Assembly: GCF_900102535.1 (NCBI RefSeq)
Contig: NZ_FNBP01000003.1
Location: forward strand, 374,934-438,933
Length of the DNA stretch: 64,000 nucleotides
Direction: 5' to 3'
Source: Sulfitobacter delicatus
GTDB lineage: Bacteria > Pseudomonadota > Alphaproteobacteria > Rhodobacterales > Rhodobacteraceae
The position numbers and the translations under genes were made by a program. Shown here piece after piece: positions 32,086 to 41,574 of this stretch; positions within the stretch are counted from its first letter, which is position 1; each line of letters starts with the position of its first letter. Under the pieces are notes generated by a model. It was given only the letters and a program-made list of their open reading frames with translations, had not been told where the DNA came from and did no database searches.

Positions 32086-32970
32086 TTATCCCTGCCAGCC
32101 GCGCTTCTCAAAGCGTGGGAGCATGGCGGAGAAGTCCTTGCCCTTGCCGCCTTCTTCTTCGACGAAACGGGTGTAGAGTTCGCGGGCCAATGCGCCCATC
32201 GGGGTGTCAGCATTGGCCATTTCTGCGGCCTGCTGCGATAGGCCAAGGTCTTTAAGCATCAGTTCAGCCGCGAAACCGGGGGTGTAGTCGTTGTCAGCGG
32301 GGGATTTCGGGCCGACGCCGGGGGCCGGGCAGTACGCGTTCATCGACCAGGAGTAGCCCGAAGAGGTGCTGACGACATCGAACATCCGCTCGCGGTCGAG
32401 GCCGAGTTTGTCGGCAAGCGCAAAGGCTTCGCAGGTGGCGATCATCGTGGCGCCTAGGATCATGTTGTTGCAGATCTTCGCCGCTTGGCCCGCACCCGCA
32501 TCGCCGCAATGCACGGCCTTTTGGCCCATGATGTCGAAAAGCGGTTCGGCCTTTTTGAATGCGGCTTCAGTCCCGCCCGCCATGAATGTCAGCGTGCCGC
32601 CCTGTGCACCGCCGATGCCGCCGGAAACGGGCGCGTCGACGAAGAGCAGCCCAGCTTTCTCGGCAGCCTCGGCCACATGGCGTGCGCTTTCGACGTCGAC
32701 GGTGGAGCAATCGACCAGCAGCGCGCCGGGGGCCATATTGGCGATCGCTTCTTCGGCCACTTGGCGCAGGATCGCGCCGTTGGGCAGCATGGTGATAACG
32801 ACATCGGCGCCCTCAACGGCCTGCGCGATGGTGGCGGCCTCGGCCACGCCTTCGGCTGTGGTGCCAGCCACGTCATTGCCGCGGACGGTATGGCCTGCAG
32901 CGGCGAGGTTGGCCGCCATCGGGCCACCCATATTGCCCAGACCGATGAACCCGATTGTAAAATTACTCAT
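32086..32970 (-). CDS. mmsB: 3-hydroxyisobutyrate dehydrogenase
   Basis: 294 residues. Oxidises 3-hydroxyisobutyrate to methylmalonate semialdehyde with NAD in valine breakdown. Nucleotide motif GFIGLGNMGGPMAANL, substrate motif DAPVSGGIGGAQGG and the catalytic-lysine region GAGQAAKICNNM. It overlaps the hydrolase gene by 4 bases (ATGA). Last of the valine-degradation genes. Confidence 0.95.
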   Translation of the reverse strand: MSNFTIGFIGLGNMGGPMAANLAAAGHTVRGNDVAGTTAEGVAEAATIAQAVEGADVVITMLPNGAILRQVAEEAIANMAPGALLVDCSTVDVESARHVAEAAEKAGLLFVDAPVSGGIGGAQGGTLTFMAGGTEAAFKKAEPLFDIMGQKAVHCGDAGAGQAAKICNNMILGATMIATCEAFALADKLGLDRERMFDVVSTSSGYSWSMNAYCPAPGVGPKSPADNDYTPGFAAELMLKDLGLSQQAAEMANADTPMGALARELYTRFVEEEGGKGKDFSAMLPRFEKRGWQG

Positions 32971-34007
32971 GTATTTTCCTCCAACTTCAATTCGTTATCG
33001 CCCAAGGGGCCGAGCATGGCCTCGACATCGGCCTGCGGCACGTCGCCTTGGTGTTGCCACTGCGGGCTGCGGTCTTTGTCGATGATCGCGGCGCGGACGC
33101 CTTCGACGAAATCGCCGCTCTCCATCGCGCGATAGGTAAAGCGGTATTCCTGTTGCAGGGCCGGGACCATGCCGATGCCGGGGCCGCGTAGGTTGCGGAG
33201 CATCTCGATGGTGCAGGCCATCGACAGGGGCGAGCCGTGGCGCAGGGTCTTGAGGGTATCGGCGGCGAAGTCGCCCTCGGCTTTGGCGAGCGCATCGGTG
33301 ACCTCTTTCAAGGTCTCGCCTGCGAAGAGCTGGTCTACTTCGCTCTGCAAGTCAGCGAGATTGCCCGAGGGCGCGGGTGTCGCAGCTTTGTCGAGAACGA
33401 AGGGATCGCCGTTCGCCTCTAGCTGTGCGATGAGCGACGGCCAGTCGGCTTCAGGGATAAAGTAATCGGCAAAGCCCGCGTGCAGCACATCTGCCGGACC
33501 CATCCGCGCACCGGTGGTGCCGAGGTATTCGCCCATCCGCCCCGGTGCCTGCGCCAGCAGCAGCGTGCCGCCGACATCGGGCACCAGGCCGATGCCGCAT
33601 TCCGGCATGGCGACCTTGCTGCTCTCGCCCACGACCCGGTGCGAGCCGTGGCAGCCGATGCCGACACCGCCGCCCATGGTGAAACCCTGCATGAAGGAGA
33701 TCACCGGTTTGGGGTAGCTGTGCAGCTTGTTGTTGAGTCGGTATTCGTCGGCCCAGAAGCGACGGGCGAATCCGTAGTCGCCGTCCTTGCCAGTCTGGTA
33801 AAGCTGCGCCACATCGCCGCCTGCGCAGAAGGCTTTTTCGCCTTCCGCGTCCAGCACGATCACCGCCACCTCGGGGTCATCGCGCCATTTGTCGACGGCG
33901 TCCTCAATGGCGAGGCACATGTCATAGCTCAGCGCGTTCAGCGCCTTGGGCCGGGTCAGGGTGATACGGCCTGCACGGCCCGTTTTGCGGATGTTGATAT
34001 CACTCAT
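32967..34007 (-). CDS. 3-hydroxyisobutyryl-CoA hydrolase (enoyl-CoA hydratase/isomerase family)
   Basis: 346 residues, the longer HIBCH form of the crotonase fold. Oxyanion-hole regions are FCAGGDVAQLY and the later GGGVGIGCHGSHRVV; PECGIGLVPDVGG is typical of the family. Frees 3-hydroxyisobutyrate for MmsB, whose gene it overlaps. The short-chain hydratase step between dehydrogenase and hydrolase is not encoded here. Confidence 0.9.
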   Translation of the reverse strand: MSDINIRKTGRAGRITLTRPKALNALSYDMCLAIEDAVDKWRDDPEVAVIVLDAEGEKAFCAGGDVAQLYQTGKDGDYGFARRFWADEYRLNNKLHSYPKPVISFMQGFTMGGGVGIGCHGSHRVVGESSKVAMPECGIGLVPDVGGTLLLAQAPGRMGEYLGTTGARMGPADVLHAGFADYFIPEADWPSLIAQLEANGDPFVLDKAATPAPSGNLADLQSEVDQLFAGETLKEVTDALAKAEGDFAADTLKTLRHGSPLSMACTIEMLRNLRGPGIGMVPALQQEYRFTYRAMESGDFVEGVRAAIIDKDRSPQWQHQGDVPQADVEAMLGPLGDNELKLEENT

Positions 34008-34014
34008 GACGGGC

Positions 34015-35157
34015 TCAGCGGTTTTTCAGCATGTCGCGGGCGACGATCACGCGCATGATCTCATTGGTGCCCTCAAGGATCTGGTGGACCCGCAGGTCGC
34101 GGACCAGTTTCTCGATGCCGTAGTCCGCGAGGTAACCGTAACCGCCGTGCAACTGCAGACATTGGTCTACGACCTTGCTGCCGGTCTCGGTCACAAATTT
34201 CTTCGCCATGGCGCAGAATTTGGTCGCATCGGGCGCGCCGGTGTCGAGCTTCCATGCCGCTTGGCGCAGGAAGGTGCGGGCGGCTTGCAACTCGATCTCC
34301 ATATCGGCGAGGCGGAACTGCAGCCCTTGGAACTGGTCAATGCTTTGGCCAAAGGCCTTGCGGTCACCCATATATTCTAGCGTTTTGGTCAGCGCGGTCT
34401 GGGCTGCACCCAGCGAGCAGGCCGAGATGTTCAGCCGTCCGCCATCAAGCCCGGCCATGGCGTATTTGAAGCCCTTGCCTTCTTCGCCGACGAGGTTCTC
34501 GGCCCCGATCTTGCAATCATCGAACTGCACCAGCGCCGTCGGTTGGCTGCGCCAGCCCATCTTGTCTTCCAGCCCGCCGAACGTGAGCCCCGGCGTGCCG
34601 TCTTCGACAAACACGGTCGAGACGCCCTTGGCCCCGTCGTCAGAGGTGCGCACCATCGTGACATAGGCATCCGAATAGCCGCCGCCCGAAATGAACGCCT
34701 TGGTACCGTTGAGCGTATAGCCCTCGTTGGTGCGCTCGCAGCGGGTCTTGAGCGCTGCCGCGTCAGAGCCGGAGCCGGGTTCGGTCAGACAGTAGGACAG
34801 CACGGTGTTCATGCTCAGCACGCCGGGCATGACGCGCTCTTTCATTTCGTCGCTGGCGAAATTGTCGAGCATTTTGGCGCACATGTTGTGGATCGACAGG
34901 AAGGCCGCGACCGAGGGGCAGGCCATCGAGAGCGCCTCAAAGACCAGTGTTGCGTCCAACCGCGACAGGCCGGAGCCGCCCGACTCTTCCGACACATAAA
35001 GCCCGCCAAAGCCCAGCTCCGCGATCTGAGGCCAGAGCTCTTTGGGAATGGTCTCTTCCTTTTCCCATTGGTGGGCGTGGGGGGCGATATTGTCCTGCCC
35101 AAAGGCATAGGCCATGTCGAATATGGCGGTCTGTTCTTCGTTCAATGCGAAATCCAT
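34015..35157 (-). CDS. Acyl-CoA dehydrogenase, probably isobutyryl-CoA dehydrogenase
   Basis: 380 residues from the ATG at 35157 (GGGAGAG upstream). FAD-linked acyl-CoA dehydrogenase with CLTEPGSGSDAAAL and SGGGYSDAYV flavin-site segments and the C-terminal EGTNEIMRVI. Resemblance to ACAD8 and its place between mmsA and the hydrolase support isobutyryl-CoA as substrate. 7 bases separate it from the next gene. Confidence 0.9.
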   Translation of the reverse strand: MDFALNEEQTAIFDMAYAFGQDNIAPHAHQWEKEETIPKELWPQIAELGFGGLYVSEESGGSGLSRLDATLVFEALSMACPSVAAFLSIHNMCAKMLDNFASDEMKERVMPGVLSMNTVLSYCLTEPGSGSDAAALKTRCERTNEGYTLNGTKAFISGGGYSDAYVTMVRTSDDGAKGVSTVFVEDGTPGLTFGGLEDKMGWRSQPTALVQFDDCKIGAENLVGEEGKGFKYAMAGLDGGRLNISACSLGAAQTALTKTLEYMGDRKAFGQSIDQFQGLQFRLADMEIELQAARTFLRQAAWKLDTGAPDATKFCAMAKKFVTETGSKVVDQCLQLHGGYGYLADYGIEKLVRDLRVHQILEGTNEIMRVIVARDMLKNR

Positions 35158-35241
35158 CGCGGCTCTCTCCCTGAATGTCTCGGTGTTCGTGGAACTGAAC
35201 ACTTGTTTAATTCTAACAGCCGAGCCGCGCCGCAACAAGCG

Positions 35242-36351
35242 TCACAGGTCGGCGTGGTATTCTTCGATCAAGTGGCGCACGACGGCCTCGCCACCTTGGC
35301 CTTCGGGGGCGTCGGCCCAGACCCTGCGCTGGCGGTCGGCAGAGGTGCCGTGCTGCACGACATCACGCAGGGCGCAGACTTCGTCCAGACAGCCGAGTGC
35401 TTCGGCGTCTTCGGCGATCATCCCGATGATCTCTTCAAACATCTTGTCGAAGGGTTTTAGCGTGCGGTCTCCGAAGTCAATCAACGTCTCATTCACCCCG
35501 TAACGCTGCGCGCGCCAGCGGTTTTCCTCGATCAGGAACCGGTCATACTCGCGCCAGCGCAGATTGCTGTCGCGCAGGCGCAGCAAGAAGCGGGCGAGGG
35601 ACTGGGTCAGCCCGGCCAGCCCGAGCGCATGCGAGAGGCGCGGCTGCACGTCGCAGATGCGGCTTTCGAGCGTCGGGTAATGGGTTGAGGGGCGCAGGTC
35701 CCACCAGATTTTTGACGGGTCGGGGATGATATCAAGGTCGATCAGCGTCTGTGTGCTGCGCTTATATTCGCCCCAGCTATGCAGCAGCGGCGGCAGGCCG
35801 GTGCGGGGCATGCTCTCCATGACAGCGAGCCGGTAAGACGCGAGCCCAGTGTCTTCGCCCTGCCAGTAGGGCGAGGAGGCCGAAAGCGCCAGCAGATGCG
35901 GCAGGAAGTAGGAGAACTGCGGCATCAGATCGACGCGCAGGTCATCGCCATCGATCCCCACATGCACATGCATCCCGCAACTCAACATCCGGCGCGCGAC
36001 ATCGCCCAGCTCGATCTCAAGCTGGTCATAGCGTTCCTTATGCGTCGTCTCTTGGTTCTTCCAATCGGAGAACGGATGGCAGGAGACGGCCACGGGGGAC
36101 AGATTGTGCTTGGCGGCATGTTTAGAGATCGTGCTGCGCAAGCGCTTCAGGTCCTCGCGGGCTTCGGCAACGGTCTTGCAGGGTTTGCTGCCGATCTCGA
36201 TCTGACATTGCAGCAATTCGGGGCTGACCTGATCGCCGAGGTCCTTGCGGCACTCTTCCATCAGCCCTTCGGGGGTGTCAGCCAGCGCCAGTGAATCCTT
36301 ATCGACCAGAAGGTATTCTTCTTCGATCCCGATGGTGAATTCTTTTTGCAT
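35242..36351 (-). CDS. Carboxylate-amine ligase of the YbdK/GCS2 family
   Basis: 369 residues. Glutamate-cysteine ligase type 2 fold: [13 protein letters not shown] at the start, [14 protein letters not shown] in the middle, [15 protein letters not shown] later. Members ligate glutamate to amines or cysteine with weak activity; substrate here unknown. It lies within the valine operon between mmsA and the acyl-CoA dehydrogenase, where no glutathione step is expected, so it is a passenger or has a linked role. Confidence 0.88.
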   Translation of the reverse strand: MQKEFTIGIEEEYLLVDKDSLALADTPEGLMEECRKDLGDQVSPELLQCQIEIGSKPCKTVAEAREDLKRLRSTISKHAAKHNLSPVAVSCHPFSDWKNQETTHKERYDQLEIELGDVARRMLSCGMHVHVGIDGDDLRVDLMPQFSYFLPHLLALSASSPYWQGEDTGLASYRLAVMESMPRTGLPPLLHSWGEYKRSTQTLIDLDIIPDPSKIWWDLRPSTHYPTLESRICDVQPRLSHALGLAGLTQSLARFLLRLRDSNLRWREYDRFLIEENRWRAQRYGVNETLIDFGDRTLKPFDKMFEEIIGMIAEDAEALGCLDEVCALRDVVQHGTSADRQRRVWADAPEGQGGEAVVRHLIEEYHADL

Positions 36352-36405
36352 GGCGCTGGCCTCACTGTGCAGGGCCGACTGCCCGGGGGCAGCCGGCGTG
36401 ATGGT

Positions 36406-37905
36406 TTACTCCATCACCGGGATGGAGAACTCGCCACCCTCTTTGATGCCCGACGGCCAGCGGGCCGTCACGGTCTTGGTGCGGGTGTAGAACTTGAACG
36501 CATCCGGGCCGTGCTGGTTCAAATCGCCAAAGACGGATTTCTTCCAGCCGCCAAAGGTGTGATAGGCCAGCGGCACGGGGATCGGCACGTTGATGCCGAC
36601 CATGCCGACGTTGATCCGGTTGGCAAAGTCACGCGCTGCGTCGCCATCGCGGGTGTAGATCGCGGTGCCGTTGCCGTACTCATGGTCCATCGCAAGGCCG
36701 ATCGCCTCTTCGTAGGTCTGGGCACGCACACAGGTCAGCACGGGGCCAAAGATTTCCTGCTTGTAGATGTCCATGTCCTTGGTGGCGCGGTCAAACAGAT
36801 GCGGGCCGACGAAGTAGCCGTTTTCATAGCCTTGCAGTTTGAAGTCACGCCCATCGACGACCAGTTCAGCGCCTTGATCGATGCCGGATTGAACCAGACG
36901 CTCGATGTTAGCCTTGGCGGCGGCGGTCACGACGGGGCCGTAGTCCACGTCTTTGCCCGACGTATAGGGGCCAACTTTCAGGCTCTCGATGCGCGGCACC
37001 AGCTTTTCGATCAGACGGTCGGCGGTGTCGTCACCCACCGGCACGGCCACGGAGATTGCCATGCAGCGTTCGCCAGCCGCACCGTAGCCTGCACCGATCA
37101 GCGCGTCGGCGGCTTGGTCCATGTCCGCGTCGGGCATGATGATCATGTGGTTCTTGGCGCCACCGAAACACTGCACGCGCTTGCCATTGGCACAGCCAGT
37201 TGCGTAGATGTATTCGGCAATCGGGGTCGAGCCCACAAAGCCCACCGACTGGATCACGTCATGGTGCAGGATCGCGTCGACGGCTTCTTTGTCGCCGTTC
37301 ACGACCTGAATGATGCCCTTGGGCAGACCGGCTTCTTCCAGCAGTTCGGCCAGCATCAGCGGCACGGAGGGGTCACGCTCGGACGGCTTGAGGATGAAGG
37401 CGTTGCCGCAGGCGATGGCCGGGGCAAACATCCACATCGGGATCATGGCGGGGAAGTTGAAGGGCGTGATGCCCGCGGTCACACCAAGCGCTTGGCGCAT
37501 GGAATACATGTCGATGCCGGGGCCGGCGCTGTCGGTGAAATCACCTTTCAGCAGTTCCGGCGCGCCAATGCAGTATTCCACCACTTCGAGGCCACGCTGA
37601 ACGTCACCAGCCGCATCGGGCAGGGTCTTGCCGTGCTCGCGGCTCAGCGCCTCGGCCAGTTTGTCCATGTCGCGGTTCAACAGGCCCACGAATTTCATCA
37701 GCACGCGGGCGCGGCGCTGCGGGTTGGTCGCGGCCCATGCGGGCTGGGCGGCGGCGGCGTATTCAACGGCTTTGTTCAGCTCGTCGCCGTTGGCCAGCGG
37801 CACTTTCGCCTGCACTTCGCCGGTGGCGGGGTTCATCACATCGGCAAAGCGCCCGGAGGTGCCTTTGACGTGTTCGCCGTTCAGGTAATGGGTCATCTCT
37901 TGCAT
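36406..37905 (-). CDS. mmsA: CoA-acylating methylmalonate-semialdehyde dehydrogenase
   Basis: 499 residues from the ATG at 37905 (GGAG upstream); the frame extends further but without homology. Aldehyde dehydrogenase fold with catalytic Cys281 (GAAGERCMAIS) and TPFNFPAMIPMWMFAPA, typical of MmsA. Turns methylmalonate semialdehyde into propionyl-CoA at the end of valine degradation. First gene of the operon, divergent from a LysR gene 111 bases away. Confidence 0.97.
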   Translation of the reverse strand: MQEMTHYLNGEHVKGTSGRFADVMNPATGEVQAKVPLANGDELNKAVEYAAAAQPAWAATNPQRRARVLMKFVGLLNRDMDKLAEALSREHGKTLPDAAGDVQRGLEVVEYCIGAPELLKGDFTDSAGPGIDMYSMRQALGVTAGITPFNFPAMIPMWMFAPAIACGNAFILKPSERDPSVPLMLAELLEEAGLPKGIIQVVNGDKEAVDAILHHDVIQSVGFVGSTPIAEYIYATGCANGKRVQCFGGAKNHMIIMPDADMDQAADALIGAGYGAAGERCMAISVAVPVGDDTADRLIEKLVPRIESLKVGPYTSGKDVDYGPVVTAAAKANIERLVQSGIDQGAELVVDGRDFKLQGYENGYFVGPHLFDRATKDMDIYKQEIFGPVLTCVRAQTYEEAIGLAMDHEYGNGTAIYTRDGDAARDFANRINVGMVGINVPIPVPLAYHTFGGWKKSVFGDLNQHGPDAFKFYTRTKTVTARWPSGIKEGGEFSIPVME

Positions 37906-37940
37906 GATCGGTCTCCTCATTGGTTGGCGGCACGATAGCC

Positions 37941-37996
37941 TTGCAAAAAGCAATGGAACAGAGGAAGGATGGCAAAACCGTCTTGCATTTTTGCAA
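37941..37996. promoter_or_regulatory. Paired TTGCA-N-GCAA palindromes between mmsA and lysR
   Basis: TTGCAAAAAGCAA (37941-37953) and TTGCATTTTTGCAA (37983-37996) lie 42 bases apart (four helical turns) in the 111-base divergent promoter region. Such spaced dyads fit a LysR-type regulator binding its own and its target promoter. Confidence 0.5.
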
Positions 37997-38016
37997 AGTA
38001 CTGTGGGGGCCGTTGA

Positions 38017-38937
38017 ATGGATCAAAATTGGGACGACTTACGGTTGTTTTTGGCGGTGGCGCGAGAGCAGAGCCTTTCCGCGGCGGGCAAACTGCTGCGG
38101 CTTGATCCCGCAACGCTGGGGCGGCGTATGGCGCGGCTGGAGAAGACCTTGCAAACGGTGCTCTTTGTGAAATCCCCGCAAGGTTACGCGCTGACCGAGG
38201 CGGGCAGCGATTTGATGCAACGCGCCACCAAGGCCGAACAGGCGATGCGCGCGGCAACGGCGGGTGTGCCGGTGCAGAGCGACCGTCTGTCGGGGCAAAT
38301 CCGCGTGGGTGCGCCGGATGGGGCGGCGAATTATCTGTTGCCACAGGTCTGTGCGGCGATTGCGGCGCAGAACCCCGACCTCGATGTGCAGATCATCGCT
38401 TTGCCGCGGGTCTTTAACCTGTCGCGGCGCGAGGCGGATATGGCGATTGGCGTCAGCGCGCCCACGGCGGGGCGGTTGGTGGTGCAAAAGGTGACGGACT
38501 ATAAGCTGCATCTTGCTGCCGCCGAAGGTTACCTCTCGGCCCATCCGCAGATCGCTTCGGTCGCTGATTTACAACAGCATCGGATGGTGGGCTACATTCC
38601 TGACATGATTTTTGACCGCGAACTTGATTACCTCGCGGACCTCGGTGTGAATCGCGTGGCGCTGGCCTCGAACTCAGTCTCGGTACAGGTGCGAATGATC
38701 CAACAGGGCGGGGGCATCGGCATTGCGCATGACTTTTCGCTGCCTGCCACGCCGGGGGTGCGGCGGATTTTGACCGAAGAAGTGAGCCTGACGCGCGCCT
38801 TCTATCTGATCCGGCACGCGGATGATCGACGCAACGCACGGCTGTCTGCCTTTGCTGACGCGCTGGCAGTGGGCCTGCGGGCGGAAACTGCGCGACTTGA
38901 AGCCTTGGCGGCCGGACAGACTGCGCCAAAAGCTTGA
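38017..38937 (+). CDS. LysR family transcriptional regulator
   Basis: 306 residues. N-terminal winged helix (about 5-65; SAAGKLLRLDPATLGRRMARLEKTL) and a C-terminal effector domain. Being divergent from mmsA makes it the probable regulator of valine degradation; the effector is unknown. Confidence 0.9.
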   Translation: MDQNWDDLRLFLAVAREQSLSAAGKLLRLDPATLGRRMARLEKTLQTVLFVKSPQGYALTEAGSDLMQRATKAEQAMRAATAGVPVQSDRLSGQIRVGAPDGAANYLLPQVCAAIAAQNPDLDVQIIALPRVFNLSRREADMAIGVSAPTAGRLVVQKVTDYKLHLAAAEGYLSAHPQIASVADLQQHRMVGYIPDMIFDRELDYLADLGVNRVALASNSVSVQVRMIQQGGGIGIAHDFSLPATPGVRRILTEEVSLTRAFYLIRHADDRRNARLSAFADALAVGLRAETARLEALAAGQTAPKA

Positions 38938-38998
38938 CAGAAAAGGATTTCGCGGTGACGCTGAACCTCTGATTGCCGTGCAACGAAGGAGGCCTCAG

Positions 38999-39433
38999 GT
39001 GCTTGTATCGCAGATTCTCAAAACCAAACCCGACGATAAGGTGGTCACGACCAAACCGGGGCTGTCCGTTTCCGAGGCGGCGAAGATGTTGTCGGAAAAG
39101 AAGATCGGGACCTTGGTGATTTCTGCGGATGGCAAGACACCGGATGGGATCCTGTCGGAACGCGATATTGTGCGGGAGTTGGGCCGTCAAGGCGCGGGTT
39201 GTTTGCAGCAGAGCGTCGAGAGCATGATGACAACGAAGCTGGTGACGTGCAGCCGCGATGACCGCTCGGACGCGATTTTGCAAAAAATGACTGACGGGCG
39301 TTTTCGCCATATGCCGGTGCTGGAAGACGGCGAATTGGTCGGGCTGATCTCGCTTGGGGATGTGGTCAAAGCGCAGTTGCAAGAGTTGTCAATGGAGAAA
39401 CAAGCCCTTGAGGGCATGATCATGGGGCACTGA
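38999..39433 (+). CDS. CBS-domain protein
   Basis: 144 residues from a GTG at 38999 with a strong AAGGAGG six bases upstream, which settles the start over the longer open frame. Two CBS motifs in tandem (about 8-60 and 73-130) and nothing else; such stand-alone pairs usually bind adenine nucleotides. It follows the LysR gene by 61 bases and precedes coaD. Confidence 0.88.
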   Translation: MLVSQILKTKPDDKVVTTKPGLSVSEAAKMLSEKKIGTLVISADGKTPDGILSERDIVRELGRQGAGCLQQSVESMMTTKLVTCSRDDRSDAILQKMTDGRFRHMPVLEDGELVGLISLGDVVKAQLQELSMEKQALEGMIMGH

Positions 39434-39535
39434 GCGAGCCTCTGAAAGAGCGGTTCTGCTAACACTAACCGGGTTGCGCTCAGCCCGGTGAAATGGTTGG
39501 CTATGCGGCAACGCCGCACTAGTCAGGATATCCCA

Positions 39536-40033
39536 ATGCGCATAGGCCTTTACCCCGGCACCTTTGACCCGATCACGCTGGGCCATATCGACATCATCCG
39601 TCGCGCGGCGCGTATGGTGGACCGGCTGGTGATCGGAGTCGCGATCAACCGTGACAAGGGGCCGTTGTTCAGCCTTGAGGAACGTGTGGCGCTGATTGAG
39701 GCGGAATGTGTGCAATTGGCCGAGGAAACCGGCGTCGAGATCGTCGTGCATCCCTTTGAGAACCTTTTGATTGATTGCGCCCGCGACGTCGGGGCGCAGA
39801 TCATCGTACGCGGTCTGCGGGCGGTGTCGGACTTTGAGTATGAATTCCAAATGGTTGGCATGAACCGTCAGCTCGACGATTCGATCGAGACGGTCTTTCT
39901 CATGGCCGAGGCCACGCATCAGGCGATTGCGAGCAAACTGGTCAAGGAAATCGCGCGGCTGGATGGGGATGTGAGCAAGTTCGTCACCCCGGCGGTGAAT
40001 GAAGAACTGATCAAGCGGTTTGCGCAGGGGTAG
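39536..40033 (+). CDS. coaD: Pantetheine-phosphate adenylyltransferase
   Basis: 165 residues from the ATG at 39536. Penultimate step of coenzyme A synthesis. GTFDPITLGH near the start holds the nucleotidyl-transfer site; RGLRAVSDFEYEFQM and the later ASKLVKEIARLDGDVS are typical. Confidence 0.97.
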   Translation: MRIGLYPGTFDPITLGHIDIIRRAARMVDRLVIGVAINRDKGPLFSLEERVALIEAECVQLAEETGVEIVVHPFENLLIDCARDVGAQIIVRGLRAVSDFEYEFQMVGMNRQLDDSIETVFLMAEATHQAIASKLVKEIARLDGDVSKFVTPAVNEELIKRFAQG

Positions 40034-40113
40034 AGGCTGGCGCGGGAGGCGCGGGCGTTTTGAGTGACGCCAGCGCGGTGCACGGTATTTTTAAAAGGAT
40101 GAAGATGAAGGGG

Positions 40114-40134
40114 GCGCTGCTAAGATGGCAGCGC
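40114..40134. terminator. Hairpin after coaD
   Basis: GCGCTGC and GCAGCGC form a 7-bp stem with a 7-base loop, between the convergent coaD and the small membrane-peptide gene. No clear T-run follows, so it is a weak call. Confidence 0.3.
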
Positions 40135-40159
40135 TGCGTTCGGTATTGATTGGGTTGGC

Positions 40160-40303
40160 TTAGCGCCAGAAGGCCATCCATTCGATCAGGGCAAAGAACT
40201 TCTTACCCAAATAGATCATATGATCGCTGCCGTAGTAGTAGCCGTCGACTAGCATCCCCGTGATGAGAACGAGGGCCAGCACGATGGCGATGCGGTTGGT
40301 CAT
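40160..40303 (-). CDS. 47-residue single-pass membrane peptide next to gap
   Basis: The minus strand reads MTNRIAIVLALVLITGMLVD, then a Tyr/Gly loop (GYYYGSDHMIYLGKK), then FFALIEWMAFWR and a TAA stop. One membrane helix near the N-terminus and a Trp/Arg-rich end. It sits 58 bases downstream of gap on the same strand. I have an impression, not verified, that similar short peptides lie beside gap in related roseobacters and get misnamed after it. Function unknown. The hydrophobic profile and the clean ends support a real gene. Confidence 0.65.
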   Translation of the reverse strand: MTNRIAIVLALVLITGMLVDGYYYGSDHMIYLGKKFFALIEWMAFWR

Positions 40304-40361
40304 GGTACGGCTCCCGGCGGGTTGCCCCTGATATTACAGGGACAACCGTGCCGTGCAAGGC

Positions 40362-41363
40362 TCAGCCTAGGTTGCCCATGGCGACAGCCACATCGGCCAT
40401 ACGTACCGAGAAGGCCCATTCGTTGTCATACCAGCCCAGCACCCGCACCGTGCGGCCCGCGACGACAATGGTTTGGTCGGGGGCGAAGATGCAGCTTTCT
40501 TCAGTGTGGTTGAAGTCGATGCTGACTTTCTGCTCGGGATCATACGCCAGCACGCGTTTCATCGGACCATCCGCAGCGGCGCGGGCGGCGGCGTTGATCT
40601 CTTCGACAGTTACGTCGCGGCTGGCTTGGAAGGTGAGGTCGACGGCGGAGACGTTCGGGGTCGGTACGCGCATGGCGGTGCCGTCGAGCTTGCCTTTGAG
40701 GGCCGGCAGCACTTCGCCCAGAGCCTTGGCGGCGCCGGTGGAGGTGGGGATCAGTGCCATGGCCGCGGCGCGGGCACGGTAGAGGTCGTTGTGGCGGCGG
40801 TCGAGCGTGGGCTGGTCTCCAGTGTAGCTGTGGATCGTGGTCATCAGACCGCTTTCAATGCCGACCGCTTCGTGCATCACCTTGGCGAGCGGCGCGAGGC
40901 AGTTTGTGGTGCAAGAGCCGTTAGAGATCATCCGGTCCGAGGCAACAAGCTGGTCGTCGTTCACGCCAAAGACGATTGTTTTATCGACGTTTTTTCCGGG
41001 GGCGGAGAGCAGAACGCGTTTCGCGCCGTTCTCAAGATGCACATTGGCCTTATTGCCGTCGTTGAACTTACCCGTACATTCCAGCACCACGTCACAGCCG
41101 GACCAGTCAAGTTCTTCAAGGTTGTAGGTCGACATCATCTCGATGTCGTTCTGGCCGAGGTTCATATAGCCGTCGTCGATCTGTACGTCGCCGGGAAAAC
41201 GGCCATGCACAGAGTCGTATTTGATCAGGTGAGCGGCGGTGCTGAGCGGACCGGTGGCATTAACCTTAATCACCTCAATGTCGTCGCGGCCCGAGGCGGC
41301 GATGTGGCTGAGCGTGCAGCGGCCGATGCGGCCAAATCCGTTAATGCCAACTTTGATGGTCAT
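40362..41363 (-). CDS. gap: Type I glyceraldehyde-3-phosphate dehydrogenase
   Basis: 333 residues. NINGFGRIG-type nucleotide motif (GINGFGRIG, 6-14), catalytic Cys151 (SNGSCTTNCLAP) and the phosphate-site STGAAKALGEVLP. At position 36 Ala follows VN where NAD-specific enzymes have Asp (VND), so NADP or dual cofactor use is possible. Two tandem operator-like palindromes lie about 105-140 bases upstream. It may work in gluconeogenesis. Confidence 0.95.
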   Translation of the reverse strand: MTIKVGINGFGRIGRCTLSHIAASGRDDIEVIKVNATGPLSTAAHLIKYDSVHGRFPGDVQIDDGYMNLGQNDIEMMSTYNLEELDWSGCDVVLECTGKFNDGNKANVHLENGAKRVLLSAPGKNVDKTIVFGVNDDQLVASDRMISNGSCTTNCLAPLAKVMHEAVGIESGLMTTIHSYTGDQPTLDRRHNDLYRARAAAMALIPTSTGAAKALGEVLPALKGKLDGTAMRVPTPNVSAVDLTFQASRDVTVEEINAAARAAADGPMKRVLAYDPEQKVSIDFNHTEESCIFAPDQTIVVAGRTVRVLGWYDNEWAFSVRMADVAVAMGNLG

Positions 41364-41467
41364 GGTGCAATCCTTGTCTCGGGCCTATGGCCGTATGTCT
41401 GGGGTCGCGCGCTCTATATCCGTGGGGAGCGGGCAGGGGAAAGGGGCAAAACCACTTGATTTCGGGA

Positions 41468-41500
41468 TGTTAGCGTTAAACCTGCATGTTAGCGGTAAAG
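41468..41500. promoter_or_regulatory. Two tandem operator-like palindromes between gap and the DUF808 gene
   Basis: TGTTAGCGTTAAAC (41468-41481) and TGTTAGCGGTAAAG (41487-41500), 19 bases apart. They share the TTAGCG-TAA core with the sites upstream of pdhA and lpdA. They could act on gap (-), on the DUF808 gene (+), or both. Confidence 0.6.
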
Positions 41501-41574
41501 GTTGTCTGACGCCGGGGACTTGCCAGATGCGTGGCACATGCTACTTCGGACGGAACGGAACGAAGGGGCGAAAG

